A DNA stretch of 64,000 bases, taken from assembly GCA_041392125.1 (NCBI GenBank), contig JAWKMR010000009.1, positions 97,375 through 161,374 on the forward strand, given 5' to 3'. Both the position numbers and the translations under genes were made by a program. How positions within the stretch are numbered: the stretch's first letter is position 1; each line of letters begins with the position of its first letter. This DNA is from Halomarinibacterium sp041392125 (GTDB lineage Bacteria; Bacteroidota; Bacteroidia; Flavobacteriales; Flavobacteriaceae). The notes under the pieces were generated by a model. That model did no database searches. It was not told the DNA's origin and worked only from the letters and a program-made list of their open reading frames with translations. Below, in pieces: positions 14,715 through 24,479 of this stretch.

Positions 14715-17189
14715 ATGAAACCACGACTATTTGCCCTCTTTTTACTCTTAAATTTTGTTACATTTTCACAACAAAACGGTTCCTCTCAGGAAGTTAGCAT
14801 ATCGGGGAAAGTCCTTGAAGAAGGTTCTAATCTACCGCTTGAGTATGCCACGGTAGCTTTCAAAGATGCTTCCGGCACCATCATGGGCGGAGGAATTACC
14901 GATGAAAAGGGAAACTACAGTATTGACATCAAAGCCGGGGTATATACCATTCAGTTTGAGTTTATATCTTACAAAACCAAAGTACTCAATAATCAACGTT
15001 TATTCAAAAACACTACGCTACCCACACAATCCCTGGCTTTGGATAGTGAAAGTTTAGACGAAGTCGTGGTGCGTGCCGAAACCACCGAGGTACAAATACG
15101 GCTCGATAAAAAAGTATATAATATTGGTAAAGACCTTACTACCAGCGGGGCTACCGTGAGTGACGCCTTAAATAATGTGCCTTCGGTAACGGTAGATGTA
15201 GACGGCACCATTGCCCTGCGCGGCAATGAAAACGTTCGAATTTTAATTAATGGAAAGCCTTCTGCCATTGCCGGATTTGGTGATACCGATGCACTACGAC
15301 AGCTTCCTGCCGAGGCTATTGAACGGGTAGAAGTAATTACTTCGCCTTCTGCAAGATACGATGCTGAAGGAACCGCCGGAATTTTGAATATCATTCTAAA
15401 GAAAGAGAAAACCTTGGGCTTAAACGGGTCGCTTCAAACGAGTTTCAATTATCCGTTAGGAAGCAGTGCCACAACCAATTTTAATGTTCGTACCAACAAA
15501 TTCAACATTTTTAATACTACCGGTATTCGCTATAACGAAAACCCCGGAAATGCCAATTTTGAGAATAGGTACTTCAGCGATCAAATTGAAAACCCGTTTG
15601 TGAATGAAACTCGCGATATTAATAGGAAACGGCAAGGATTTAATACCAATCTGGGGATGGAGTATTTTATCACCGATCGTTCCTCTATTACAGCCTCCGG
15701 ATTTTATAGAATGAGTGACGATAATGACATTACGACCAATCTTACCCATGAGTTTGATATCAACCGGGACTTAGCGGTTTCACGAAACAGAACGGAAGAC
15801 CAAACCGAAGACGATGAAAATTATCAGCTTTCATTAAATTATGTCAACGATTTTAATACCAGCGGACATAAACTTACGGTTGACCTACAATGGGAAAAAG
15901 GTTCGGAAACACAAAAATCATTGATTGAAGAATTCAATAACTTCCCTGAAAACGAATTATTACCTTCTGAAAACATCACCCAAATTGAAGACCAAACAGA
16001 ATATTTAGCACAGGCAGATTATGTCTTGCCTATAGGTGAAAACGCACAATTTGAAGCAGGATTTCGAAGTTCGTTACAAAATACAATTACCGATTATCTA
16101 CTGGAAGAACAACTAGTTGCCGGGGGTGCTTTTGTACAAAACGATAGCCTTTCCAATGTGTTCGACTTTACTCAAAATGTACACGCACTCTATAGCCAAT
16201 ACGGTAATAAATATGGTAAGTTTTCATTCCTTTTAGGACTTCGATTAGAAAATACCCTATTAAAAGGAGAAGTTACTGCTACCGACGTTTCAGCTAATAA
16301 TAATGTTTTAAACATCAATTTTGATAAGAATTTTTTAGGTTTATTTCCTACGGTAAATTTAGTCTACGAGCTTTCTGAAAAAGAAAATATTACGTTAGGC
16401 TACAACCGAAGAATTAACCGCCCAAGAAGTTGGTTTATTAACCCCTTCCCTTCCCGATCCAGCGAAGCCAATGTATTTCAAGGAAATCCGGATTTAAATC
16501 CTGCCTATGCCAATGCTTTTGATATAGGGTATTTAAATAGATGGAAAAAATTGACCCTAACTACTTCTATCTATTATCAATACGAAACCGATGCTTTTGA
16601 GCGGGTTCAGGAAGAAACCGGGCAAGTAACCCCCAATGGAATTCCTATTATCAGAACCATTCCTATCAATTTATCGACCAATACACGTATTGGTTTTGAA
16701 GCCGGAGTTCTTTATAATCCTGAAAAATGGTTACGTCTTAACAGCAGTTTTAATTTCTTTCAGTTTGAAACCAAAGGCGAATTTAACGGTATCGATTACG
16801 GTGCTAAAAACACCAGTTGGTTTACCCGCGGAAGTGCCAAAGTGACCTTACCTACCAAAATTGATTGGCAAACCAATGTGTTTTATCGCGGGCCGGACAA
16901 TAATGCACAAACGGAAAATGAAGGAATCCTTTCGGTAGATGTGGCACTGAGCAAAGACATCATTAATGACAATGCAACTATTGGCTTTAATGTAAGTGAT
17001 TTGTTCAATACGAGAAAAAGAAGATCTTTAACCACCACCGATTCCTTTGTAAGTGATAATGAATTTCAGTGGCGGGAGCGGCAATTTACCCTTTCATTTA
17101 CCTATCGTTTTAATCAGAAAAAAGAACGGCAACGAAATAGAAATAATGGCGGAGACGGTGATTTTGACGGAGAAGGATTTGGCGGATAA
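14715..17189 (+). CDS. Outer-membrane beta-barrel receptor (TonB-dependent type)
   Basis: About 824 residues. I place the start at ATG 14715 (MKPRLFALFLLLNFVTFSQQ), which gives a clean signal peptide; upstream in-frame starts (GTG 14679, ATG 14700) only add charged residues. After the signal comes a carboxypeptidase-like regulatory domain (SISGKVLEEGSNLPLEYATVAF), then a plug domain (VSDALNNVPSVTVDVDGTIALRGNENVRILINGKPSA), then a long barrel of the OMP_b-brl_3 family. The end is Asn/Gly/Arg-rich (RQRNRNNGGDGDFDGEGFGG), which is frequent in this family. Ligand unknown. No SusD partner is adjacent. Confidence 0.88.
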   Translation: MKPRLFALFLLLNFVTFSQQNGSSQEVSISGKVLEEGSNLPLEYATVAFKDASGTIMGGGITDEKGNYSIDIKAGVYTIQFEFISYKTKVLNNQRLFKNTTLPTQSLALDSESLDEVVVRAETTEVQIRLDKKVYNIGKDLTTSGATVSDALNNVPSVTVDVDGTIALRGNENVRILINGKPSAIAGFGDTDALRQLPAEAIERVEVITSPSARYDAEGTAGILNIILKKEKTLGLNGSLQTSFNYPLGSSATTNFNVRTNKFNIFNTTGIRYNENPGNANFENRYFSDQIENPFVNETRDINRKRQGFNTNLGMEYFITDRSSITASGFYRMSDDNDITTNLTHEFDINRDLAVSRNRTEDQTEDDENYQLSLNYVNDFNTSGHKLTVDLQWEKGSETQKSLIEEFNNFPENELLPSENITQIEDQTEYLAQADYVLPIGENAQFEAGFRSSLQNTITDYLLEEQLVAGGAFVQNDSLSNVFDFTQNVHALYSQYGNKYGKFSFLLGLRLENTLLKGEVTATDVSANNNVLNINFDKNFLGLFPTVNLVYELSEKENITLGYNRRINRPRSWFINPFPSRSSEANVFQGNPDLNPAYANAFDIGYLNRWKKLTLTTSIYYQYETDAFERVQEETGQVTPNGIPIIRTIPINLSTNTRIGFEAGVLYNPEKWLRLNSSFNFFQFETKGEFNGIDYGAKNTSWFTRGSAKVTLPTKIDWQTNVFYRGPDNNAQTENEGILSVDVALSKDIINDNATIGFNVSDLFNTRKRRSLTTTDSFVSDNEFQWRERQFTLSFTYRFNQKKERQRNRNNGGDGDFDGEGFGG

Positions 17190-17193
17190 TTAG

Positions 17194-17201
17194 TATCTTT
17201 A
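17194..17201 (+). promoter_or_regulatory. -7 box very close to the terC start
   Basis: TATCTTTA ends three bases before the ATG at 17205. If used, transcription would begin at or next to the start codon, giving a leaderless or nearly leaderless mRNA. No good -33 box at the usual distance was seen. Confidence 0.35.
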
Positions 17202-17204
17202 CCT

Positions 17205-18155
17205 ATGCCTCAGCACTATGTCCCATGGATTGTTTTAATAGCCTATGTGCTGTTACTGCTTACTTTCGATTTTTTTGTACTTCATAAAAAAGGAACCACC
17301 CCTACCTCTAAAAAAGCTTTATACGAAACCCTGTTTTTTGTTATTAATGCGTTGCTTTTTTCGGGTGCATTGTATTGGTTTTTTCAGCAAGGATGGGTAG
17401 CTAATCCTAATAATATAACGCCCACCAAAGCTTGGATAAGCTATCTTACCGGATATATTATTGAGCTTTCGTTAAGTGTCGACAATTTATTTGTAATTGC
17501 GGTAATTTTCACCTCCTTTAAAGTTCCGGGTAAATACCAACATAAATTGCTCTTTTTAGGGATTTTAGGAGCGCTTGTTTTTAGAGGAATCCTCATTAGC
17601 TTGGGAATTATCCTCATTAATAAGTTCCACCAAATGAGTATTGTTTTTGGGTTGTTCTTGTTGTTTACCGCTTTTAAAATGTTGAAAAAGGAAGCCGAAC
17701 ACGAGGAAGTTCATGAGCCTAAAGGACTCTCTAAAATATTTCGTTTTACCAAAATTATTGATGAAGGAAAATTCACAACCTGCGTAAACGGAAAGAAAGT
17801 TTTTACAGCTCTCTTTGGCGCTTTAATTACCATCGAGTTTACAGACCTGCTCTTCGCACTCGATAGTATTCCGGCTATTTTTGCGGTCACTACCGATCCT
17901 TTTATTGTATTTAGCTCTAACATATTTGCTATTATGGGGCTTCGTTCCTTGTATTTCTTTTTAGCCAATATGTTGGAAAAGTTCAGCTACTTAAAGTACA
18001 GTGTATTTGCTATTTTAATATTTGTAGGGCTAAAACTGATGGCTACTTCTTGGGTAGAAATTCCAGAATGGTTTTCACTTACCTTTATTATCCTTTCCCT
18101 AGCTGCCGGGGTATATGTGTCGTTGTTGAACGCTAAGAAAAAAGGAAATAATTAA
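17205..18155 (+). CDS. TerC/Alx family membrane protein
   Basis: A 316-residue polytopic inner-membrane protein of the TerC/Alx family, linked to manganese export and tellurite resistance. About nine hydrophobic segments are visible. Two conserved acidic motifs frame the transport core: IELSLSVDNLFVIAVIF (about 86-102) and ITIEFTDLLFALDSIPAIFAVT (about 210-231). Both contain the membrane-embedded Asp residues typical of the family. The gene lies 15 bp after the receptor gene and ends at a bidirectional terminator. Ion specificity is inferred from family only. Confidence 0.93.
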   Translation: MPQHYVPWIVLIAYVLLLLTFDFFVLHKKGTTPTSKKALYETLFFVINALLFSGALYWFFQQGWVANPNNITPTKAWISYLTGYIIELSLSVDNLFVIAVIFTSFKVPGKYQHKLLFLGILGALVFRGILISLGIILINKFHQMSIVFGLFLLFTAFKMLKKEAEHEEVHEPKGLSKIFRFTKIIDEGKFTTCVNGKKVFTALFGALITIEFTDLLFALDSIPAIFAVTTDPFIVFSSNIFAIMGLRSLYFFLANMLEKFSYLKYSVFAILIFVGLKLMATSWVEIPEWFSLTFIILSLAAGVYVSLLNAKKKGNN

Positions 18156-18164
18156 AAATGAAAT

Positions 18165-18193
18165 AAAAAAATCCCGCCAATGGCGGGATTTTT
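18165..18193. terminator. Bidirectional terminator between terC and rplI
   Basis: Run of A, stem ATCCCGCC/GGCGGGAT, run of T. The two flanking genes converge on it, and it has the T-tract needed on both strands. Confidence 0.9.
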
Positions 18194-18213
18194 AAAAGCT
18201 ATCTAACATCGAA

Positions 18214-18666
18214 TTACTTCGCTTCAGCTACTACGTCAAAAGACAAATTAGCAACCACATCTCTATGAAAACGGATAGTGGCCTCATATTTTCCGGTACG
18301 CTTGATTAAACCTCCGGCAATAGAAATAAACTTCTTGTCAATTTCCACACCTTCTTTGGCAAGAGCTTCAGTAAGGTCTGCGTTACTCACAGAACCAAAC
18401 AATTTATCACCTTCACCGGTTTTAGCGGCAATTTTTATTTCAAGACCGTTTAATTTGTTGGCTTGTTTTTGAGCGTCATCCACCAATTTCTTTTCCTTGT
18501 GGGCACGTTGCTTTAGGGTTTCTGCCAATACTTTTTTAGCAGAAGGAGTTGCTAAAATAGCAAACCCTTGAGGAATAAGGTAGTTTCTTCCGTAGCCATT
18601 TTTTACAGTCACTACATCGTCTGCAAAACCTACGTTTTCAACGTCTTTTTTCAATATAAGTTCCAT
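18214..18666 (-). CDS. rplI: 50S ribosomal protein L9
   Basis: A 150-residue L9: N-terminal rRNA-binding domain starting MELILKKDVENVGFADDVVTVKNGYGRNYLIPQG, a long connecting helix rich in Lys/Ala, and a C-terminal domain (KEGVEIDKKFISI, IKRTGKYEATIRFH). Last gene of the rpsF-rpsR-rplI operon, 15 bp after rpsR. Confidence 0.98.
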   Translation of the reverse strand: MELILKKDVENVGFADDVVTVKNGYGRNYLIPQGFAILATPSAKKVLAETLKQRAHKEKKLVDDAQKQANKLNGLEIKIAAKTGEGDKLFGSVSNADLTEALAKEGVEIDKKFISIAGGLIKRTGKYEATIRFHRDVVANLSFDVVAEAK

Positions 18667-18681
18667 AATATCTTCTGCTTT

Positions 18682-18978
18682 TTATTTTAATAAATCGGAT
18701 ACGTAAGGCATTAAGGCCAAATGACGTGCTCTTTTAATAGCTACAGCCACTTTACGTTGGTATTTAAGAGACGTTCCTGTAAGTCTTCGAGGAAGGATTT
18801 TTCCCTGCTCGTTTACAAATTTCAATAAGAAATCCGGATCTTTGTAATCAATATACTTAATACCCGATTTTTTGAATCGACAGTATTTTTTGTTCTTTGA
18901 TGTTTCAATGTTTAAAGGCGTAAGATATCTAATCTCTCCGTCCTTCTTTCCTTTTGCTTGTTGTTCTATAGTAGACAT
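18682..18978 (-). CDS. rpsR: 30S ribosomal protein S18
   Basis: A 98-residue S18 with the characteristic core YIDYKDPDFLLKFVNEQGKILPRRLTGTS and the basic end KYQRKVAVAIKRARHLALMPY, which binds 16S rRNA beside S6. It carries a longer N-terminus than E. coli S18, as is usual in Bacteroidota. It sits 3 bp after rpsF, so the two are likely translationally coupled. Confidence 0.98.
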   Translation of the reverse strand: MSTIEQQAKGKKDGEIRYLTPLNIETSKNKKYCRFKKSGIKYIDYKDPDFLLKFVNEQGKILPRRLTGTSLKYQRKVAVAIKRARHLALMPYVSDLLK

Positions 18979-18981
18979 ATC

Positions 18982-19323
18982 TTAGGCAGTTTGTTTTTTG
19001 TTACGGGTTCTTCTTTTTTCAGCCCAAGCAATGGCGTGCTTGTCTAATTTTACCGATAGAAAACGCATCACGCGTTCGTCTCTTTTAAACTCAACCTCAA
19101 GGTCGGAAATAGCTTCACCGGGAACGGTGTACTCAAAAAGATGGTAAAAACCACTTTTTTTGTGTTGAATTGGATACGCTAATTTTTTAAGCCCCCAATT
19201 TTCTTTGGATATCATCTTTGCACCTTTAGAAACAAGAAAATCTTCAAATTTCTTAACTGTTTCCTTTATCTGGTCTTCAGATAAAACGGGATTCAAGATG
19301 AAAACAGTTTCGTAATGATTCAT
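18982..19323 (-). CDS. rpsF: 30S ribosomal protein S6
   Basis: A 113-residue S6 starting MNHYETVFILNPVLSEDQIKETVKKFE, with the conserved LGVKKLAYPIQ-like block here as WGLKKLAYPIQHKKSGFYHLFEY. The open frame extends 24 codons upstream, but the family starts at this Met, so ATG 19323 is used. First gene of the rpsF-rpsR-rplI operon. Confidence 0.97.
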   Translation of the reverse strand: MNHYETVFILNPVLSEDQIKETVKKFEDFLVSKGAKMISKENWGLKKLAYPIQHKKSGFYHLFEYTVPGEAISDLEVEFKRDERVMRFLSVKLDKHAIAWAEKRRTRNKKQTA

Positions 19324-19365
19324 AAAATTTATTTTATTAATTCTCAGCACCTTGCCAAGAGCGTG

Positions 19366-19396
19366 CAAAAATACTATTTTATTTAGAATTAACAAA
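19366..19396 (-). promoter_or_regulatory. rpsF operon promoter
   Basis: On the minus strand TTTG (plus 19393-19396), 19 bases, then TATTTTTG (plus 19366-19373). This is an exact match to the Bacteroidota primary sigma consensus. The leader to ATG 19323 would be about 40 nt. Confidence 0.8.
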
Positions 19397-19524
19397 CACT
19401 CTCCTCACTATTAAATAAATTCCTACACAAATAGTTAAAGTGCTAAATTTTAAGGGTAAACGCATAAAAAAGTTGCAGTTCATCGATTTTTTATATATCA
19501 TTGTACTGCCTAAACCTTACATTC

Positions 19525-20235
19525 ATGGAAAAATTGATGTTAAAATGTGCGATCGTTGACGACTCAACACTGCAAAGACTTTCCATTGTAAAACTTATTG
19601 AAAACCATCCCTCCCTAGATTTGGTAGCAGAATACAATAATGCCATTGAAGCCAAAATGGGATTGGCCACCACCGAAATTGACCTGATATTCCTAGATAT
19701 TGAAATGCCCATTCTTTCCGGGTTTGATTTATTGGATGACCTAACCAATAAACCCCAAATTATTTTTGTCACCGGAAAGACCAAATATGCTTTCAAAGCT
19801 TTTGATTATGATGCGGTAGACTATCTGCGTAAGCCTATTTCTAAAGACCGTTTTTTAAATGCGGTACATAAAGCGATTATTAATTACAAAATGAAGAATG
19901 AAGAAGGCTTTGACGATGAGGACTTCATTTTTGTGAAAAGCAACCTGAAAAAACGAAAAGTATTTTTGAATGAACTCCGTTACATTGAAGCCTTAGGCGA
20001 TTACGTAAAACTGGTTACAGAACACGACGCTCTGGTGGTTTTATCGACCATGAAGGCCTTTGAAAACTTACTTCCTAAAGAGCGTTTTCTTCGTATTCAC
20101 AAATCGTATATTGTGAATCTCGACAAGGTTGAAAAATACAATAGCAAGGTTATTGAACTCGAAAAAGAGCAACTTCCTTTAAGTAGGAACCGAAAATCTG
20201 AATTGGTAGAAGCCTTAGCTGCAACCCTAAAATAA
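19525..20235 (+). CDS. LytTR-family response regulator
   Basis: A 236-residue two-domain regulator. The receiver domain (about 1-120) has the acidic pair in CAIVDDSTL, the phospho-acceptor Asp in LIFLDIEMPILSG and the conserved Lys in DYLRKPIS. The C-terminal LytTR DNA-binding domain (about 140-235) contains VFLNELRYIEALGDYVKLVTEHD and RFLRIHKSYIVNLDKVEKY. The frame can be read from TTG 19501, but ATG 19525 gives the normal N-terminus. No histidine kinase is adjacent, so its partner must be elsewhere. Confidence 0.92.
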   Translation: MEKLMLKCAIVDDSTLQRLSIVKLIENHPSLDLVAEYNNAIEAKMGLATTEIDLIFLDIEMPILSGFDLLDDLTNKPQIIFVTGKTKYAFKAFDYDAVDYLRKPISKDRFLNAVHKAIINYKMKNEEGFDDEDFIFVKSNLKKRKVFLNELRYIEALGDYVKLVTEHDALVVLSTMKAFENLLPKERFLRIHKSYIVNLDKVEKYNSKVIELEKEQLPLSRNRKSELVEALAATLK

Positions 20236-20236
20236 C

Positions 20237-22684
20237 TTAATAATTATCTACATCCACTATTAATTTCACGCTTGAAAACTCTTTTAGTGCCAAAAACCGC
20301 TGTTGTACTTTGGCAATATACCCCTTGGTTTTTGAAAGGGAGTTTTCCTTAGGAATTTTTACTAAAATATGGGTGATAAATTCATTTCGTATTCGTGCCA
20401 CCGGCGGACTCACCGGCCCTAACACATGTTCTTTTAATGCCATTTTAAGTACCTCGGCAAACCAACCGGAGGCTTTTTCCATGGTAGAAAAATTGCGATG
20501 CTTTACCGTTATTTTAATGAGTCGATAATGCGGAGGATAATGAAATTGATACCGTTCTTCACTTTGTTCCTTGTACATAGACTCATAATCGTGAGTACTT
20601 ACTTGCTGCAAAATTTGGTGTTGAGGGTTATAACTCTGTATCAATACTTTCCCTCGCTTTTGAGTTCTCCCGGCCCTACCCGCTACTTGTTGCAAGAGTT
20701 GAAAACTACGTTCGTGAGCTCTAAAATCGGGAAAGTTCAACAAATTATCGGCATTCATCACCCCCACCAAACTTACATCTCTAAAATCTAAGCCTTTGGC
20801 AAGCATCTGGGTGCCTACCAAAATATCAATTTCTTTATTCTCCATACGCTCAATTAGTTTGGCATAAGCATGTTTAGCTTTAGTTGTATCCTGGTCCATT
20901 CGAGCGATGCTATGGGTAGGAAACAATTCTTTTAACTCCTCTTCAATTTGTTCAGTACCAAACCCCTTACTATCTAAAGTTTCATTTCCACAAGCAAGGC
21001 AGGAAATAAGCATTGCCATATGATAGCCGCAATAATGACAACGCAATTGATCTTTATGCTGATGGTAGGTTAGGCTCACATCGCAATTAGGGCATTGAGG
21101 TGAAACACCACAGGTAGTGCATTCCACTATGGGCGAATAGCCTCTTCGGTTTTGAAAAAGGATTACCTGTTCTTTGTTTTGTAATGCATCCTCCATCTCC
21201 TCCAGCAAACGCTCACTAAAGTGCCCCGTCATTTTTTTTCGCTTCAATTGGTCTCTAATATCTACCAGTTCTATTTCCGGAGGCAGTACATTCCCATATC
21301 GTTCTTTTAATACAACTAAACCGTATTTTCCTTCCAAGGCATTGTAATAACTTTCCAAAGAGGGTGTCGCAGATCCCAGCAGCACTTTTGCTTGATGCAA
21401 TTGTGCCAAAACCAGCACCGCATCACGGGCATGATAGCGTGGTGCCGGGCTGTATTGCTTAAAAGAGTGCTCGTGCTCTTCATCTACAATCACTAATCCT
21501 AATTTTTGAAAAGGTAAAAACAAGGCAGATCGAGCGCCAATAACTATTTGTGCTTTAGATTTTTGCTGATACACCTGCTGCCAAACTTCCACCCGTTCAT
21601 TGTTGGAATATTTGGAATGATATACCGCTACTTTTTTTCCGAAGTACTGCTGAAGCCTGGAAATAAGCTGCGTTGTTAATGCAATTTCAGGGAGAATATA
21701 GAGAATCTGTTTTCCGGTTTCTAGGAACCCCTCTATCAATTTTACATAGATTTCAGTTTTACCACTCGCCGTAACCCCGTGCAATACCGTTATTTCTTTT
21801 TCAGAAAACGTTTGCTGAATTTCTTCATACGCTTTTTGTTGTGCAGGGCTTAAAGATTTCACTTTTGAAGGAGCTTCGCCGGTATATTCTACCCGGTCTT
21901 TTTGAAGAAAGTATTCTTCTAAAATTCCTTTATCTATTAATGCTTTTATAATTGAAGCAGTACCCCCTGATTTCTTTTGAAGCAGCACCGATTCTACATT
22001 CTTTTCTGAAGCCTGTAACATAAACAAGGTCATTAAAACATCGCGTTGTTTTGGGGCTCGGGACAGTTCGTCTAATAATTTTTTTAAAGGTTCTTCTTCA
22101 GTAAAGGGTGGTTTTAATTTGAGATATCGTTTCAGTTTGGGTTGGTATTGTTCAAAAACTTCTTCCTGAACCATCACAATTCCTTTTTCTAATAATTTTT
22201 GAATAATGCCCACCACATGTTTTCGGTCTAAAATGTTCCGAACGTCATTAATATGCAACGAGGACTGATTTTGCAAGGCCTCAAAAACGACAAATTCATC
22301 ATCGTTAAGCATAGTTTCATCTACTTCAACTTCCTTACGTAACGAAATAATAGTCTCGCTCTCCAATAAAAAGGCACTTGGCAACGCCGCTTTAATAACT
22401 TCACCCAAAGTACACATATAATAGCCCGCCATCCATTCCCAATGTTTTAACTGAGTTAGATTAACGATGGGAGATTCGTCTAGAATTTGGTCTATAGATT
22501 TAGTTTCGTATGCCGGAGGGTCGTTTTGATGAACGGCATACACAATAGCAGTGTAAATTTTTGATTTTCCAAACGGAACAGCAACCCTCATCCCGGGTTT
22601 TATAAAAGCAGCTTCCTCCCTATTTACGCTATAGGTAAAGGCTTGTCGTAAAGGAATTGGGAGAATAACATCAATGAAATACAC
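20237..22684 (-). CDS. priA: Primosomal protein N' (replication restart helicase PriA)
   Basis: About 815 residues. PriA recognises stalled forks and reloads the replicative helicase. The family starts close to YFIDVILPIPL; in this frame that is preceded by a GTG at 22684, which I take as start, while an ATG 14 codons upstream adds an unlikely MARCYANTLLYFYE. Visible parts are the 3'-binding N-terminal domain, Walker A GVTASGKTEIY, Walker B IVDEEHEHSFKQ, helicase motif III LLGSATPSLES, and four Cys pairs for two zinc ions (CTTCGVSPQCPNCD, CHYCGYH, CLACGNE). The stop lies one base after the convergent LytTR gene. Confidence 0.95.
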   Translation of the reverse strand: MYFIDVILPIPLRQAFTYSVNREEAAFIKPGMRVAVPFGKSKIYTAIVYAVHQNDPPAYETKSIDQILDESPIVNLTQLKHWEWMAGYYMCTLGEVIKAALPSAFLLESETIISLRKEVEVDETMLNDDEFVVFEALQNQSSLHINDVRNILDRKHVVGIIQKLLEKGIVMVQEEVFEQYQPKLKRYLKLKPPFTEEEPLKKLLDELSRAPKQRDVLMTLFMLQASEKNVESVLLQKKSGGTASIIKALIDKGILEEYFLQKDRVEYTGEAPSKVKSLSPAQQKAYEEIQQTFSEKEITVLHGVTASGKTEIYVKLIEGFLETGKQILYILPEIALTTQLISRLQQYFGKKVAVYHSKYSNNERVEVWQQVYQQKSKAQIVIGARSALFLPFQKLGLVIVDEEHEHSFKQYSPAPRYHARDAVLVLAQLHQAKVLLGSATPSLESYYNALEGKYGLVVLKERYGNVLPPEIELVDIRDQLKRKKMTGHFSERLLEEMEDALQNKEQVILFQNRRGYSPIVECTTCGVSPQCPNCDVSLTYHQHKDQLRCHYCGYHMAMLISCLACGNETLDSKGFGTEQIEEELKELFPTHSIARMDQDTTKAKHAYAKLIERMENKEIDILVGTQMLAKGLDFRDVSLVGVMNADNLLNFPDFRAHERSFQLLQQVAGRAGRTQKRGKVLIQSYNPQHQILQQVSTHDYESMYKEQSEERYQFHYPPHYRLIKITVKHRNFSTMEKASGWFAEVLKMALKEHVLGPVSPPVARIRNEFITHILVKIPKENSLSKTKGYIAKVQQRFLALKEFSSVKLIVDVDNY

Positions 22685-22846
22685 CTCATAAAAATATAAA
22701 AGGGTATTGGCATAGCAACGAGCCAATAGAAAGATTTATAAACAAATATAAGGTTTCGAAAGAAAATTAATGTACTTTAGTGTAAATCAAATACTTAAAT
22801 AGCTTTCTTTAATATATTATTCAACCCTCACTAAAACACCGTCATT

Positions 22847-23548
22847 ATGAAAGCAAAATTCCTCACTATAATACTCTTTTCCTTTTTTAGTATGTATTCT
22901 GCGCATGGGCAAATAGATATTATGAAAGCGCTGGAAGAAGGTAATAAGCAAAATGAAGAGAAAAAAGATAGAGAGAATCCGGATCGTGAGAAAAATTCGA
23001 ATAATGAAAAATCTCCTTCAACAACCAAAAATAATGAAGAAGCTGAAAACTGGATAAAATTGTTCAATGAAAACTTAGCTAAGTTTGGTGAGGCAAAAGA
23101 GAAATTTAAAGGCGATGCAGGTTGTATCTTTTTGATGGTAGTATACCTTAATGGCTATTTTAACCTTGTGGATGAAGTTGAAAATACGCCAAATTCAAAT
23201 TGTAAAAAGAAAACTGACATGCTCACAGCACAGGCAACTGTTCTCGCTTTTTCGACAACCATCATGTATTGTCCGGAACCTTTGTACAATAAATCCCATG
23301 AAGAAAAAGAAGTTGTTTGGGAAAAGCAGCTAGTCCCTGTGTTATTGAACGCAGATCATGATCCGTTAATAGACGATTGGAAACAGATGTTCAAAAATGT
23401 TACAGATCGCTTTACCGATTCGGAAACTTACCAATACGACGGTGTGGGTATTATTGACAATCTGTGCCTACTTTTAAGTCCGGTTCATATTTTACCAACT
23501 TCGGTAGACATTCTACAAGAAATAGAAGCATTAAATTGTGGAGGATAG
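22847..23548 (+). CDS. Secreted protein, unknown function
   Basis: A 233-residue protein with signal peptide MKAKFLTIILFSFFSMYSAHGQ, then a very hydrophilic Glu/Lys/Asn linker (about 35-65, with PDREKNSNNEKS), then a helical domain with spaced cysteines (GDAGCIFLMVVYL, SNCKKKT, MYCPEPL, NLCLLLSP, ALNCGG). I recognise no family. It is an isolated plus-strand gene between two minus-strand genes and ends one base before the YihY stop. Confidence 0.65.
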   Translation: MKAKFLTIILFSFFSMYSAHGQIDIMKALEEGNKQNEEKKDRENPDREKNSNNEKSPSTTKNNEEAENWIKLFNENLAKFGEAKEKFKGDAGCIFLMVVYLNGYFNLVDEVENTPNSNCKKKTDMLTAQATVLAFSTTIMYCPEPLYNKSHEEKEVVWEKQLVPVLLNADHDPLIDDWKQMFKNVTDRFTDSETYQYDGVGIIDNLCLLLSPVHILPTSVDILQEIEALNCGG

Positions 23549-23549
23549 T

Positions 23550-24479
23550 TCAATCCAACTCATTTACATTTTCTTTCAACCGTTGGAGCGAAACATTCAA
23601 CTCAAAACCTAGTAGCAGTAAATTAGAGTTAATCCAGATATAGACCATCATAATTAACAAGGCTCCTATAGAGCCATACAACTCGTTATATTGAGAAAAG
23701 TTATTGATATAGACTCCAAAAAAATAGGTGGTCAACAAAAAGAGGAGTGTCGTAACTAAAGCCCCAATAGAGAAAAAGCTGGTTTCCCTTCCCTCCTTAA
23801 CACCAAAATGATACAACGTAGCCACTACGATATAGAGCATCAATGCAAAGAGAAAAAACTGTAGTATATTAATCCAGAAAATATCGTTACTAATAAATTC
23901 GTCTGCTTTTAAAAAATTCACAAGATATTCTCCGTAAAGAATTGCTCCCACGGTTACCAAAAGTATAATTGCTAAAAAAATGGCAACTAATAAAGAAATG
24001 GAATACTGCCTAAAAAAACCTCTGTTTATTGTAACATACACCGAATATTCAAAAGCACTAAAAATAGCATTTACACCATTGGCGGTGAGGAATAAGGTTA
24101 GAAAAAAGGTGACCGACAATAGGCTACTACGTGGGTTTAAAGCAATATCCTCTATTACCGGGTAAAAGAACTCATGTGTTTGTGGAGGGAGTAAATCATT
24201 AATAAAAGTAAGAAATCGCGCCTGAAAATTTTCAACGCGTATGTAAGGAATAACATTCAGAATAAATAACAAAAAAGGGAATATAGCCATGAAAAAACTA
24301 TAGGCTATAGAACTGGCTCTGGAGGAAAAAGTTCCTTTAATAATCCCAAGCGTATAGGTTTCAAGTAAATCGTATAATGAAAAGTTTCCAAAACCGGGAA
24401 GTTTTATTCGCTGTAATAGCTTTACAATATTCCGTACAATTGGAATTTTTTTAAGTTTCTCCTCTATTTCGGCACTCAT
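23550..24479 (-). CDS. YihY/BrkB family membrane protein
   Basis: A 309-residue inner-membrane protein of the YihY/virulence factor BrkB family. Hydrophobic segments number about six, with the family signature SSRASSIAYSFFMAIFPFLLFILNVIPY (about 52-80), LTANGVNAIFSAFEYSVY and GSIGALLIMMVYIWINSNLLLLGFELN (about 270-296). YihY proteins have been proposed as transporters, but their substrate is not settled. The start codon overlaps the nadC stop by 4 bp, so the pair is probably translated together. Confidence 0.92.
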   Translation of the reverse strand: MSAEIEEKLKKIPIVRNIVKLLQRIKLPGFGNFSLYDLLETYTLGIIKGTFSSRASSIAYSFFMAIFPFLLFILNVIPYIRVENFQARFLTFINDLLPPQTHEFFYPVIEDIALNPRSSLLSVTFFLTLFLTANGVNAIFSAFEYSVYVTINRGFFRQYSISLLVAIFLAIILLVTVGAILYGEYLVNFLKADEFISNDIFWINILQFFLFALMLYIVVATLYHFGVKEGRETSFFSIGALVTTLLFLLTTYFFGVYINNFSQYNELYGSIGALLIMMVYIWINSNLLLLGFELNVSLQRLKENVNELD